Below, piece after piece: positions 15,523 to 23,362 of a DNA stretch of 46,167 bases; the stretch's first letter is position 1; every line of letters starts with the position of its first letter. A model generated the notes under the pieces. That model worked only from the letters and a program-made list of their open reading frames with translations. It was not told where the DNA came from and did no database searches. Made by a program: the position numbers and the translations under genes. The DNA lies in NCBI GenBank assembly GCA_017540945.1, contig JAFYAB010000107.1:1-46167 (forward strand), read 5' to 3'. Source of the stretch: Oscillospiraceae bacterium. Lineage in GTDB: Bacteria > Bacillota_A > Clostridia > Oscillospirales > Oscillospiraceae.

Positions 15523-17070
15523 ATGGAACAGAGAATCAAAGCCTTTTTCCGGGACCAACGGACCCGCTGGACCCTGTTGGCCGCCTGTGTCACTGCCGCA
15601 GCAGCTTACAGCTATGGGATGCTGAACAATATCGTCAACTATGACTCCGCCTATAACGTACCCCTGTACAGCGGCGGTGAAAACTCCGGACGCTGGGCCC
15701 TGGGGCTGCTGACCAATCTGACGAAGCTGCTGCATATCGGATACAGTCTGCCCTTTTTCAATATTCTGATTTCGCTGCTGATGATTTCCCTGGCCGCCGT
15801 TCTGTTGGGCAGGATCCTGGAGATCAAGAGCCGCCGCGCCTGCTTGCTGCTGGGAGCTGTGACCCTCTCCTTCCCTGCTGTGGCGTCCATGACCTTTTTC
15901 TCCTATACCATCCAATATTACGCCTTCGCGTTTTTACTGATCACAGCGGCCTGTCTCTTGGCGGAGCGTCGTCAAAGTCCGGTTTCTTATCTGCTCTATT
16001 CCCTGCTGCTGGCCTTTGCCGTCGGCGTATACCAGGCCTTCTATCCTTACGCTGTGATGCTGGCTGTGATGGCGGTGATTGCGGACTGTCTGAAAGCGGA
16101 ATCCACCCCACAGGCGGTGCTGAAGAAGGGCCTCTGCTATGTGGCCGCGATTCTTTTGAGCTACCTCTGGTATCGAGTTGGCTTGAAGGCGACCCTTGCA
16201 ATCACAGGGCAGAAGCTGACGCCTTATCAGGGCATCGACCAGATGGGCCATATCGAGCTGCGCCGTTTGCCCGGTATGCTGAAGGAAATGTATCGCCACT
16301 TTTTCCTTCTTCCGACCCATGATTATTTGTCTCTCAGTGCGGAGCCTGTCACGCGCGTCTGCATGCTGCTGCTGTTGATTGGCTCCGTGCTGATGCTTGC
16401 GCTGGGATGGCGGGAAAAGAATCGCTGGAAGCGCCTGGAGCTCGCAATCCTGCTGCTGATCGCGCTGCCCATCTCTTCAAACCTGATCATTCTTATGGTT
16501 CCATACGGCACGACCTATACCCTCATGGGGATGGGCCTGATCAGTCTTTTTCTTCTTCCCCTTCTGCTTTGGGAAAGACTCTGCTTTCCCAAGCCGAAGC
16601 TCCGGCATTTTCTGGGTATGGCCTTGGCAGCTGTTCTGCTGATCTCCTCTCTGGAATATGTGTATCTGTCCAACGGCTGTTATCGGGCCCTGGAATGGCA
16701 CAATATCCAAACGGAAAACTATTATACGACCCTGATGACACGAATCAAGGGGACAGACGGTTATGACGCAAGCTGCCCCGTGATTTATTCCGGCTCGGTG
16801 ATTCATGATGATTCATATTTTGATCTCTGGTCTGAGACGATCTTCCACTACGGCGGGATGCGCCAGTTTGACAGCCGGGATCCCGCAAACAACGGCTTCA
16901 ACGAATACTCCCGGGATCGTTTTGTCCGCTCCTTCCTGGGTTATACCATCCGTCCCATGAACGCCGCGGAGTCTCAAAAATACGCTTCCATCCTCGAGCA
17001 GATGCGCAGCTATCCCAACGACGATTCGATCCGGATCGTGGATGGTACGGTGCTGGTAAAATTCGAGTAA
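15523..17070 (+). CDS. GtrII-like polytopic membrane glucosyltransferase
   Basis: About 515 residues with roughly ten membrane helices and a C-terminal soluble domain of about 120 residues. The N-terminal motif NNIVNYDSAYNVPLYSGGE with SGRWALG resembles the catalytic first loop of the O-antigen glucosyltransferase family GtrII (PF14264), in which an acidic residue after the first helix is important. It would accept a lipid-linked sugar such as that made by the divergent GT2 protein; this pairing is inference. The start at 15523 has GGAGAG 8 bases upstream; an ATG at 15502 (MKRRDPP) is an alternative without a better site. Confidence 0.8.
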   Translation: MEQRIKAFFRDQRTRWTLLAACVTAAAAYSYGMLNNIVNYDSAYNVPLYSGGENSGRWALGLLTNLTKLLHIGYSLPFFNILISLLMISLAAVLLGRILEIKSRRACLLLGAVTLSFPAVASMTFFSYTIQYYAFAFLLITAACLLAERRQSPVSYLLYSLLLAFAVGVYQAFYPYAVMLAVMAVIADCLKAESTPQAVLKKGLCYVAAILLSYLWYRVGLKATLAITGQKLTPYQGIDQMGHIELRRLPGMLKEMYRHFFLLPTHDYLSLSAEPVTRVCMLLLLIGSVLMLALGWREKNRWKRLELAILLLIALPISSNLIILMVPYGTTYTLMGMGLISLFLLPLLLWERLCFPKPKLRHFLGMALAAVLLISSLEYVYLSNGCYRALEWHNIQTENYYTTLMTRIKGTDGYDASCPVIYSGSVIHDDSYFDLWSETIFHYGGMRQFDSRDPANNGFNEYSRDRFVRSFLGYTIRPMNAAESQKYASILEQMRSYPNDDSIRIVDGTVLVKFE

Positions 17071-17140
17071 GCGCTGCGAAAAACGAGGCGCTCCGACAGA
17101 CTTCTTGCGCACAAATCCATCAGAAATGCACAAAATCCGA

Positions 17141-17169
17141 TTGACATTTTCACTTGTATTTGTTAAAAT
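17141..17169 (+). promoter_or_regulatory. Promoter of the 2-oxoacid oxidoreductase operon
   Basis: A consensus TTGACA (17141-17146) and TAAAAT (17164-17169) are separated by 17 bases. Transcription would start near 17176, directly at the operator-like repeats. Confidence 0.85.
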
Positions 17170-17176
17170 AAGGGCA

Positions 17177-17211
17177 ATAGTTGGACAGCCCCATGCAGTT
17201 GTCCGACAACT
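17177..17211 (+). promoter_or_regulatory. FadR/FCD-type operator pair
   Basis: The palindrome AGTTGTCCGACAACT (17197-17211) contains TTGTCCGACAA, an exact fit to the TNGTNNNACNA operator consensus of the FadR subfamily of GntR regulators. A second copy, TAGTTGGACAG, about 20 bases upstream, misses the consensus only at its last base. Both lie just after the -10, where binding would block transcription. The likely ligand-responsive repressor is the FCD-type GntR protein encoded at 22534-23220. Confidence 0.65.
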
Positions 17212-17229
17212 CGGAAGGAGACCGACCGG

Positions 17230-17946
17230 ATGAAAGAATACTGGGTCCTGGTAGGGAGCTTTGGAAGCGGAAAAAGCGAGCTTGCGCTGAATCTGGCGGT
17301 GGAAAAGGCGCAAAGCGGCCCCTGCACCGTGGTGGACCTGGACGTGATCAACCCATACTTCCGGATCAGCGAGCGGGGCGACGTGCTCTCCCCTGCCGGT
17401 GTGGAATTGATCATGCCTCCCTTTGCACTGGAAAAGCTCGAGATCATGTCCCTCTCCGCCCGGGTCTACTCCGTCTTCGCGCCTGGTGAAGGTACGGTTA
17501 TCTTCGACATCGGCGGCGACGACGTGGGATCCATCGCGATGGGTCAGTATAAGCCCCGTTTCGATCAGATTCCCAGGGAGAAGATTCACGTACTCTTCAT
17601 TGTCAACCCTCTGCGTCCCACTGCCGCGGATCTTCCCTCCGCGCTGGATACATTTTATAAGATCCAGTACGTGTCCCGGCTGAACATCACCGGCATCGTC
17701 AACAACGCCAACCTGGCCGGCGAGACCGATGTGAGCCACCTGGTCGAGGGCTACGCGCTGGTCAAGGCCCTCTCCGAGCAGACCGGCGTCCCCGTCTGGG
17801 GCACCTGCGGCACCGCGGAGCTACTGAACGATTTCAGATCTTACGCCGCGGAAAAGGGCCTGGACCCCGCCTATATTGGGAAATATCAGCCCATCGAGGT
17901 GATGATGCACCGCAGCTGGGACAAGTTCCTGGCGGAAGGGCTGTAG
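17230..17946 (+). CDS. P-loop ATP/GTP-binding protein of the oxidoreductase operon
   Basis: A 238-residue cytoplasmic protein with Walker A at the N-terminus (VGSFGSGKSELALNLAV) and a Walker-B-like GTVIFDIGGDDVG. VVDLDVINPYFRI and FIVNPLRPT suit a SIMIBI/ParA-like NTPase. Similar genes precede ferredoxin-dependent 2-oxoacid oxidoreductase clusters in clostridia; the role (cofactor insertion or assembly) is not established. It is the first gene after the operator, and a strong AAGGAG lies 7 bases before the ATG. A 182-base repeat-rich gap separates it from the ferredoxin subunit, so continued transcription is assumed. Confidence 0.8.
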   Translation: MKEYWVLVGSFGSGKSELALNLAVEKAQSGPCTVVDLDVINPYFRISERGDVLSPAGVELIMPPFALEKLEIMSLSARVYSVFAPGEGTVIFDIGGDDVGSIAMGQYKPRFDQIPREKIHVLFIVNPLRPTAADLPSALDTFYKIQYVSRLNITGIVNNANLAGETDVSHLVEGYALVKALSEQTGVPVWGTCGTAELLNDFRSYAAEKGLDPAYIGKYQPIEVMMHRSWDKFLAEGL

Positions 17947-17948
17947 GG

Positions 17949-18055
17949 AATTAAGAATTGAGAGTTGAGAATTGAGAATGATTGTGTTTTGCAAATTGCA
18001 AATTGCAATTTGCAAAACTCCGACCCTGTTCCCTGTTCCCTGTTCCCTGGTCCCT
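17949..18055. repeat. Cluster of simple repeats and a 33-base perfect palindrome
   Basis: Three blocks lie in the gap between the P-loop gene and the ferredoxin gene. The first is a tandem of AATTGAGAATTGAGA type (17949-17980). The second is a palindrome at 17986-18018 with arms GTTTTGCAAATTGCAA and TTGCAATTTGCAAAAC around one central base. The third is a 7-base tandem of CCCTGTT, about four copies (18024-18055). The AATTG-type block recurs at 22501-22516 and 38570-38595. Confidence 0.85.
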
Positions 18056-18128
18056 ATTTTCAAGTCGTTTTTTGGTTCCGTCAACCAATTCAACAGGAAA
18101 TAAACGAAAACGAAAGCGAGGAAATGCC

Positions 18129-18335
18129 ATGACGAAAGTTATCATCCAAGAAGACGTGTGCAAGAGCTGCGGCCTTTGCGTGCGTCTGTGCCCCAAGGGC
18201 GTGCTGGCCCCCCAGACAAGCCGCCTGAACGTCAAGGGTTATTACCCGGTAGAGGTGGCCCATCCGGAAAACTGTATCGGCTGCCTGTCCTGCGCAATGA
18301 CCTGCCCGGACGTTGCCATCATCATCGAGAAATAA
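18129..18335 (+). CDS. 2-oxoacid:ferredoxin oxidoreductase, ferredoxin-like delta subunit
   Basis: A 68-residue protein with two [4Fe-4S] motifs: C11, C14, C17 and C21 (CKSCGLCVRLCP), and C49, C52, C55 and C59 (CIGCLSCAMTCP). It carries electrons from the thiamine site to external ferredoxin. GAGGAAA precedes the ATG at 18129; the longer in-frame reading begins inside the repeat cluster and is rejected. The alpha subunit follows 13 bases later. Confidence 0.93.
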   Translation: MTKVIIQEDVCKSCGLCVRLCPKGVLAPQTSRLNVKGYYPVEVAHPENCIGCLSCAMTCPDVAIIIEK

Positions 18336-18348
18336 GGAGGAAGAGTGT

Positions 18349-19419
18349 ATGGCTAAGAAACTGATGAAGGGTTGCGAGGCCATTGCCGAAGCCGCAATCC
18401 AAGCGGGCTGCCGTTTCTTCTTCGGCTACCCCATCACCCCGCAGAACGATATCCCTGAGTACATGTCCCGCCGGATGCCTCAGGTCGGCGGCTGCTTCCT
18501 GCAGGCCGAATCTGAGCTGGCGGCCATCAATATGGTTTACGGTGCCGGCGGCGCCGGCGCCAGAGCCATGACCTCCTCCTCTTCCCCCGGAATCTCCCTG
18601 AAGCAGGAGGGTATCTCCACCTGCGCCGCCGCGGAGGTTCCCTGCGTCATCGTCAATATGATGCGCGGCGGCCCCGGTCTCGGCAACATCCAGGCCTCCC
18701 AGGGCGACTACTTCCAGGCCTGCAAGGGCGGCGGACACGGCGACTATCGCTGCGTGGTCTATGCTCCCTCCTCCATCCAGGAGACCTGCGATCTGATGCC
18801 CAAGGCATTCGATACCGCCGACAAGTACCGTACCCCCGTCATCATCCTCGCCGACGGCCTGATCGGTCAGATGATGGAGCCCGTGGAACTGAAAATGAAT
18901 CCCAATCCCACCATGCCCGAAAAACCCTGGGCCTGTCAGGGCTGGGATCCCAAGGGCGACCGTCCCCGCGCCGTCATCAACTCCCTGTACATTGAAACCG
19001 AGATCCTGGACGATCTGATGACCCGGCTCAACGCCCGCTATGATGAGATCCGCAAGAATGAGATCATGGTGGAAAAGTACAAGACCGAGGGCGCTGAGTT
19101 TGTGCTCTGCGCCTACGGCACTGTGGCCCGCGTCTGCAAGGCTGCCGTCCGCATTCTGGAAGAAAACGGCATCAAGTGCGGACTGGTCCGTCCCATCACC
19201 CTGTGGCCCTTCCCCTCCCAGGATGTGCATGACGTCATCGCGCAGCAGAGCGTGAAGGGAGCCCTGACCGTGGAGATTTCCAACGGTCAGATGGTGGAGG
19301 ACATCCGCCTTGCCGTCAACGGCGAGAAGCCCGTGGAGTTCATGGGCAAGGGCGGCAGCATCATCCCCACTGCGGAAGAGATCGCTGACCGTGTCATGAA
19401 GATCATGAGGAGGGCATAA
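18349..19419 (+). CDS. vorB: 2-oxoacid:ferredoxin oxidoreductase alpha subunit (VorB type)
   Basis: A 356-residue pyrimidine-binding half of the thiamine-dependent enzyme. Family motifs include GCRFFFGYPITPQNDIPEY, the flexible AESELAAINMVYGAGGAGAR, TSSSSPGISLKQEG and RGGPGLGNIQASQGDY. RefSeq calls such proteins 3-methyl-2-oxobutanoate dehydrogenase subunit VorB; 2-oxoglutarate or aromatic 2-oxoacid enzymes are close relatives. Branched-chain substrates are inferred here from the aminotransferase and CoA-transferase in the same locus. The start at 18349 follows AAGGAGG at 18334-18340; the upstream in-frame ATG lies inside the ferredoxin gene. Confidence 0.93.
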   Translation: MAKKLMKGCEAIAEAAIQAGCRFFFGYPITPQNDIPEYMSRRMPQVGGCFLQAESELAAINMVYGAGGAGARAMTSSSSPGISLKQEGISTCAAAEVPCVIVNMMRGGPGLGNIQASQGDYFQACKGGGHGDYRCVVYAPSSIQETCDLMPKAFDTADKYRTPVIILADGLIGQMMEPVELKMNPNPTMPEKPWACQGWDPKGDRPRAVINSLYIETEILDDLMTRLNARYDEIRKNEIMVEKYKTEGAEFVLCAYGTVARVCKAAVRILEENGIKCGLVRPITLWPFPSQDVHDVIAQQSVKGALTVEISNGQMVEDIRLAVNGEKPVEFMGKGGSIIPTAEEIADRVMKIMRRA

Positions 19420-19421
19420 GA

Positions 19422-20156
19422 ATGGCAGTTGTATTTCAAAAAACTCCCGTCCTGACGGACGTTCCCTTCCACTACTGCCCCGGCTGCGGTCACGGCATTG
19501 TGCACCGTCTGGTGGCCGAGGTCATTGAGGAGCTGGGCATTCAGGAAAAGAGCGCCGGCGTCGCCCCTGTCGGCTGCGCGGTGTTCATGTACAACTATAT
19601 GAACGTGGATATGTACGAGGCGGCCCACGGCCGCGCTCCTGCCGTCGCCACCGGCTTCAAGCGGGTCCATCCCGATAAGTACATCTTCACCTATCAGGGC
19701 GACGGCGACCTGGCTTCCATTGGCACCGCCGAGATCGTCCATGCCGCCCATCGCGGCGAGAAGATCACCACGATCTTCATCAACAACGCCATCTACGGCA
19801 TGACCGGCGGCCAGATGGCCCCCACCACTCTGGTGGGACAGGTCACCACCACCTCCCCCTACGGCCGTCAGAAGGAGCACTGCGGCGAGCCCATCCGCAT
19901 CGCGGAGATGCTCTCCACCATCAACGGCTCCGCCTACATCGCCCGCTGCGCGCTGAACAACGCCGCCAACATCCGCAAGACCAAGGCCGCCATCAAGAAG
20001 GCCTTCCAGTGCCAGATCGACGGCAAGGGCTTCTCCCTGGTGGAGGTTCTTTCCCCCTGCCCGACGAACTGGGGCAAGTCCCCCGCAGAGTCCATGGACT
20101 GGCTGCAGGATAACATGATCCCCTACTATCCTCTGGGCACTTTTAAGGAGGTATAA
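19422..20156 (+). CDS. 2-oxoacid:ferredoxin oxidoreductase beta subunit (thiamine-binding)
   Basis: A 244-residue subunit binding thiamine diphosphate. FHYCPGCGHG (C19, C22) is the family signature, and GDGDLASIGTAEIVHAAHRGE with FINNAIYGMTGGQMAPTT forms the GDG-N cofactor site. It decarboxylates the 2-oxoacid with the alpha and gamma chains to give acyl-CoA and reduced ferredoxin. It starts 2 bases after the alpha stop, with GAGGAGG upstream. Confidence 0.95.
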   Translation: MAVVFQKTPVLTDVPFHYCPGCGHGIVHRLVAEVIEELGIQEKSAGVAPVGCAVFMYNYMNVDMYEAAHGRAPAVATGFKRVHPDKYIFTYQGDGDLASIGTAEIVHAAHRGEKITTIFINNAIYGMTGGQMAPTTLVGQVTTTSPYGRQKEHCGEPIRIAEMLSTINGSAYIARCALNNAANIRKTKAAIKKAFQCQIDGKGFSLVEVLSPCPTNWGKSPAESMDWLQDNMIPYYPLGTFKEV

Positions 20157-20159
20157 GTC

Positions 20160-20696
20160 ATGGTTGAAAGAAATATTTTCGCGGGCTTCGGCGGCCAGGG
20201 CGTTCTGCTCATGGGCCAGCTGCTGGCGGCTGCCGGCATGAAGGAGGGAAAGAACACCTCCTGGATCCCCTCCTACGGACCTGAGATGCGCGGCGGTACC
20301 GCCAACTGCTCCGTCATGCTTTCCGACGATGAGATCGATTCTCCGCTGGTTACCCGTCCCACTTCCCTGATCGTTATGAACCGTCCCTCTCTGGAGAAGT
20401 TTGAGGATTCCGTCGTTCCCGGCGGCTCCATCTTCGTCAACTCCTCCATGATCGACATCAAGGTCAAGAGACCCGACGTCAACGCCTACTATGTCCCCTG
20501 CACCGAGATCGCCACCGAGCTGGGCAACCCCAAGGTCTCCAATATGATCATGCTGGGCGCCTACATCGGCAAGTCCCACTGCGTGGACATCGAGACGGTT
20601 CTCGAAGCCCTGCTGGAGAAGCTGGGCGAGCGCAAGGCCAAGCTGATCCCCCTGAACCGCGAGGCTCTGAAGCGCGGCGCAAGCTGCATCGAGTAA
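20160..20696 (+). CDS. 2-oxoacid:ferredoxin oxidoreductase gamma subunit
   Basis: A 178-residue CoA-binding gamma chain. The N-terminus FAGFGGQGVLLMGQLLAAAGM and the SYGPEMRGGTANCSVMLSDDEI motif are characteristic; YIGKSHCVDIETVLEALLE ends the family domain. It starts 3 bases after the beta subunit. An REP-like palindrome follows immediately after the stop and may slow or end transcription before the CoA-transferase gene. Confidence 0.94.
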   Translation: MVERNIFAGFGGQGVLLMGQLLAAAGMKEGKNTSWIPSYGPEMRGGTANCSVMLSDDEIDSPLVTRPTSLIVMNRPSLEKFEDSVVPGGSIFVNSSMIDIKVKRPDVNAYYVPCTEIATELGNPKVSNMIMLGAYIGKSHCVDIETVLEALLEKLGERKAKLIPLNREALKRGASCIE

Positions 20697-20698
20697 CC

Positions 20699-20725
20699 CG
20701 TAGGGGCCGATGCCCACATCGGCCC
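20699..20725. repeat. GTAGGGG-type palindromic repeat
   Basis: CGTAGGGGCCGATGCCCACA followed by TCGGCCC: a GGGCCGATG/CATCGGCCC hairpin with the conserved CGTAGGG lead. It belongs to the same family as 23229-23257, 30330-30410 and, within hydF, 33795-33820. Confidence 0.8.
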
Positions 20726-20762
20726 TCTGTTCCCCGCCCGAACGGGAAGGAATAAGTGAAAA

Positions 20763-20812
20763 GTAATAAGTAATAAGTAACCGTATCGACACAAATACTT
20801 ATTACTTATTAC
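20763..20812. repeat. Inverted repeat of GTAATAA tandem units
   Basis: A 17-base arm GTAATAAGTAATAAGTA (20763-20779) is perfectly inverted at 20796-20812, with further TATTAC units to 20826. Each arm is itself a tandem repeat of a 7-base unit. No coding capacity. Confidence 0.85.
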
Positions 20813-20834
20813 CTATTACTTATTACCTGACGCC

Positions 20835-20865
20835 CGTCCGCGGACAAGCAATGCTTGTCCCTACA
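20835..20865. repeat. Palindromic repeat with GGACAAGC core
   Basis: GGACAAGCAATGCTTGTCC is palindromic and ends in CTACA, so on the other strand it opens with TGTAGGG. A diverged copy lies at 22460-22490. Confidence 0.8.
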
Positions 20866-20895
20866 TTCATTCCTGACACAGAGGAGGCATCTGCC

Positions 20896-22431
20896 ATGCC
20901 CCAATTCATTACCGCCGCCGAGGCCGTTCGCCTGATCAAGGACGGCGACACCCTGATCTACAACAACTTCCTGGGGATGTACAACTGTGAACAGTTGTCC
21001 GCAGCCCTGAACGATCGCTTTCGCGCCGAGGGTCATCCCAAGGATCTGACCATCTACTGTACCGCCGGTCTCGGCGGCTGGGCTCCCAATACGGTCTGCG
21101 AGCAGATTATCACGATGGGCGCTGTCAAGACGCTCTATCTCAGTCATTACGCCTCCATGCCTGTTACCGCGCAGATGGTGCTGGATAACCGGATCGAAGC
21201 CTATAACCTGCCCTTCGGCGTCATGTCCCACGCGGTCCGCGCCGCGGCTGCCGGTCATGATTACGTGATCTCCGACGCGGGCCTCAATCTCTTCGTGGAT
21301 CCCAAGTACAAGGGCTATCAGCTCAACGAGCGCTCTAAGGAGGAGCTGGTCGAAGAGATCTGGATCAACGGCAAGCGCCACCTGAAGTATGCGACGCCCA
21401 AGCCCGACGTGGCTCTGATCAAAGCCAGCAGCGTGGACAGCCGCGGGAACATTTCCATGGAGAACGAGCCTGTCATGGGCGATCCCCTTTCCATTGCGCA
21501 AGCCACAAAACGCCGCGGCGGCATCGTGATCGTACAGGTGGAGAAGGAGCTGGAAACGCCCCGCCGTCCGATCGAGGTCGCGATCCCCGCAGTGCTGGTG
21601 GATTACGTATGCGTGACTCCGGAGCAGACTCAAATTCAGGGCGTCGACGGCTTTGATCCGAGAATCGCCGGAAGCGTTCCCATGACCGACGAGACCCTGG
21701 TGGAATACGCCAAGGGACACGCCTCCTCCAACCCGAAGGATTTTGCCAAGCGTCTGATTGCGCAGCGTGCCGCAAAGGAGCTGCGGGAGGGCGACGTGGT
21801 GAACATCGGCGTCGGCGCCCCGGAGTTCGTGGCCGTGGAGGCCGCCCGCACCGGCATGCTGCCAAAGGTTGCGCTGACTGTGGAGGCCGGTTCCATGAAA
21901 GGCCTGCCCATGGGCGGTCTGGCCTTCGGCGCCGCCATGGGCACCCAGGCGATCTGCACCACCGCAGAGCAATTCGATCTCTATGACGGCGGCGGTCTGG
22001 ACATCTGCTTCATCGGCGCCCTGGAAATCGACAGGGAGGGCAATGTCAACGGTCACTACAATCCCAAGAAGCTCTCCGGCATCGGCGGCTTCATCAACAT
22101 CACCCAATTCACCCACCGTGTCGTCTTCTGCACCACCTTCTCCGCCGGCGGTCTGGAAATCGCCAAGGATGAATCCGGTTTGCATATTCTCAAGGAAGGA
22201 AAGTTCCTCAAGTTTGCAGAGCATGTTACCGCTCTGAGCTTCTCCGCGCAAAACGCCCACGAGAACAAGCAGGAGATCACCTACGTCACCGAGCGCTGCG
22301 TCTTCCGGCTGGGCGAGAAGGGCCTGGTTCTCACTGAGGTCGCCAAGGGCGTCGACGTGAAAAAGGACATCCTGGACCTGCTCCCCTTCCCCGTTGAAGT
22401 TTCAGAGAGCCTGAAGGAAATGGAATTCTGA
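20896..22431 (+). CDS. Acyl-CoA:acetate-type CoA-transferase
   Basis: A 511-residue family I CoA-transferase with both halves in one chain, as in propionate or acyl-CoA:acetate CoA-transferases. The N-terminal glycine-rich region lies near DGDTLIYNNFLG. The second half has VVNIGVGAPEFVA and the probable catalytic Glu in LTVEAGSMKGLPMGG. FGAAMGTQAICTTAEQFDLYDGGGLDICFIGALEID is typical of the Pct group. It would release branched-chain acids from the acyl-CoA made by the preceding oxidoreductase while forming acetyl-CoA; the substrate is inference. GAGGAGG is placed 8 bases before the ATG at 20896, and the upstream repeats exclude the longer reading. Confidence 0.9.
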   Translation: MPQFITAAEAVRLIKDGDTLIYNNFLGMYNCEQLSAALNDRFRAEGHPKDLTIYCTAGLGGWAPNTVCEQIITMGAVKTLYLSHYASMPVTAQMVLDNRIEAYNLPFGVMSHAVRAAAAGHDYVISDAGLNLFVDPKYKGYQLNERSKEELVEEIWINGKRHLKYATPKPDVALIKASSVDSRGNISMENEPVMGDPLSIAQATKRRGGIVIVQVEKELETPRRPIEVAIPAVLVDYVCVTPEQTQIQGVDGFDPRIAGSVPMTDETLVEYAKGHASSNPKDFAKRLIAQRAAKELREGDVVNIGVGAPEFVAVEAARTGMLPKVALTVEAGSMKGLPMGGLAFGAAMGTQAICTTAEQFDLYDGGGLDICFIGALEIDREGNVNGHYNPKKLSGIGGFINITQFTHRVVFCTTFSAGGLEIAKDESGLHILKEGKFLKFAEHVTALSFSAQNAHENKQEITYVTERCVFRLGEKGLVLTEVAKGVDVKKDILDLLPFPVEVSESLKEMEF

Positions 22432-22459
22432 TTTTTGAATCGCAGAGACGAGGATTTCT

Positions 22460-22490
22460 CGTCCGCAGACAAACGATGATTGTCCCTACA
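22460..22490. repeat. Diverged copy of the GGACAAGC palindromic repeat
   Basis: CGTCCGCAGACAAACGATGA followed by TTGTCCCTACA matches the element at 20835-20865 with a handful of changes. It lies between the CoA-transferase and regulator genes. Confidence 0.75.
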
Positions 22491-22533
22491 TCGCTGTACT
22501 TCTCAATTCTCAATTGGAACCGGAGGTGATCCC

Positions 22534-23220
22534 ATGCCCTACGCCGCCAACGCCCTGTCCGTCAAGATCGCCGACCAGCTTACGGAAATGATCTCCAAGC
22601 GCCGCTTCCAGCCCGGTGACAAGCTCCCCAATGAGCTGGAGCTGGCCGAAGAGCTGCAAATCAGCCGGACTACGCTGCGGGAGGCGCTGCGGATCCTCTC
22701 CACCCGGGGTCTTGTGGAGGCACGCCGCGGTATCGGCACCTTTGTCACCCAGAGCAAGAGCATCCACGCGGACTATGATCTACTGAAGATCCAGAACACC
22801 AACGTTACCACCAAAGAGCTTTATGAGATGCGTCTGATGTTCGAGCCCCAGGCAGCCTACTACGCCTGTCTTCGAGCCAGCGACGAGGAGCTGGAGACCA
22901 TTTTCCGCTATGGGGAACTGGATGAACAGATGATCCAGCGCCAGGACCCTCTCTGGGATGAGAGCGAACAAAAATTCCACAATTCCATCGCATCCGCCAC
23001 CCATAACCAGTTTATCACCGCGCTGCTGCCCATCTTCAACCGGGCCATCCACCAGGGAATCATCCTGGCAAACGAATCGCCTGAGGTCTCCGAAATGACC
23101 CTCCACGATCATCGGGTCCTCATGGACTATCTGCGGGAGCGAAATCCGGAAGGTGCCAAGACAGCGATGTATCTGCACATTATCAACACCATGCGAGCCT
23201 TCCATATCCCGCTGGACTGA
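22534..23220 (+). CDS. FadR/FCD-type GntR transcriptional regulator
   Basis: A 228-residue regulator. Residues about 10-75 form the GntR winged helix (ADQLTEMISKRRFQPGDKLPNELELAEELQISRTTLREALRILSTRGLVEARRGIGTFV). The rest is an all-helical FCD ligand domain with the metal-site residues expected in ESEQKFHNSIASATHN and LHDHRVLMDYL. FCD proteins usually sense carboxylates, here perhaps a 2-oxo- or branched-chain acid. GGAGGTGAT at 22522-22530 sets the start. It probably controls the operon from the operator at 17177-17211. Confidence 0.92.
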   Translation: MPYAANALSVKIADQLTEMISKRRFQPGDKLPNELELAEELQISRTTLREALRILSTRGLVEARRGIGTFVTQSKSIHADYDLLKIQNTNVTTKELYEMRLMFEPQAAYYACLRASDEELETIFRYGELDEQMIQRQDPLWDESEQKFHNSIASATHNQFITALLPIFNRAIHQGIILANESPEVSEMTLHDHRVLMDYLRERNPEGAKTAMYLHIINTMRAFHIPLD

Positions 23221-23228
23221 CACCGCCC

Positions 23229-23257
23229 CGTAGAGGCCGTTGCCACATCGGCCCTCT
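23229..23257. repeat. GTAGGGG-type palindromic repeat, diverged
   Basis: CGTAGAGGCCGTTGCCACAT continuing into CGGCCCTC: a weaker copy of the element at 20699. Between it and ilvE lies a 10-base palindrome GTATGCATAC (23282-23291), which may be an operator, but no clear promoter was found. Confidence 0.65.
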
Positions 23258-23362
23258 CCCCGTTCTGAAACACGGACCGATGTATGCATACTTTGTGACT
23301 CTAAAGAGTTCTGCCCCTGCGAAAACCGATCTGAAAACGCGTACAGAAAAGAGGTTAACATT

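Noticed and set aside
17949..18055. CRISPR array
   Set aside because: The repeats are short contiguous tandems and a palindrome without unique spacers, and no cas genes are present.
20985..21002. Palindrome ACAACTGTGAACAGTTGT inside the CoA-transferase gene
   Set aside because: Looks operator-like, but it encodes conserved-looking protein sequence (YNCEQLSA) and lacks the TNGTNNNACNA spacing.
20809..22260. Minus-strand open frame opposite the CoA-transferase gene
   Set aside because: Shadow frame; the plus-strand CoA-transferase has full-length family motifs and a ribosome binding site.
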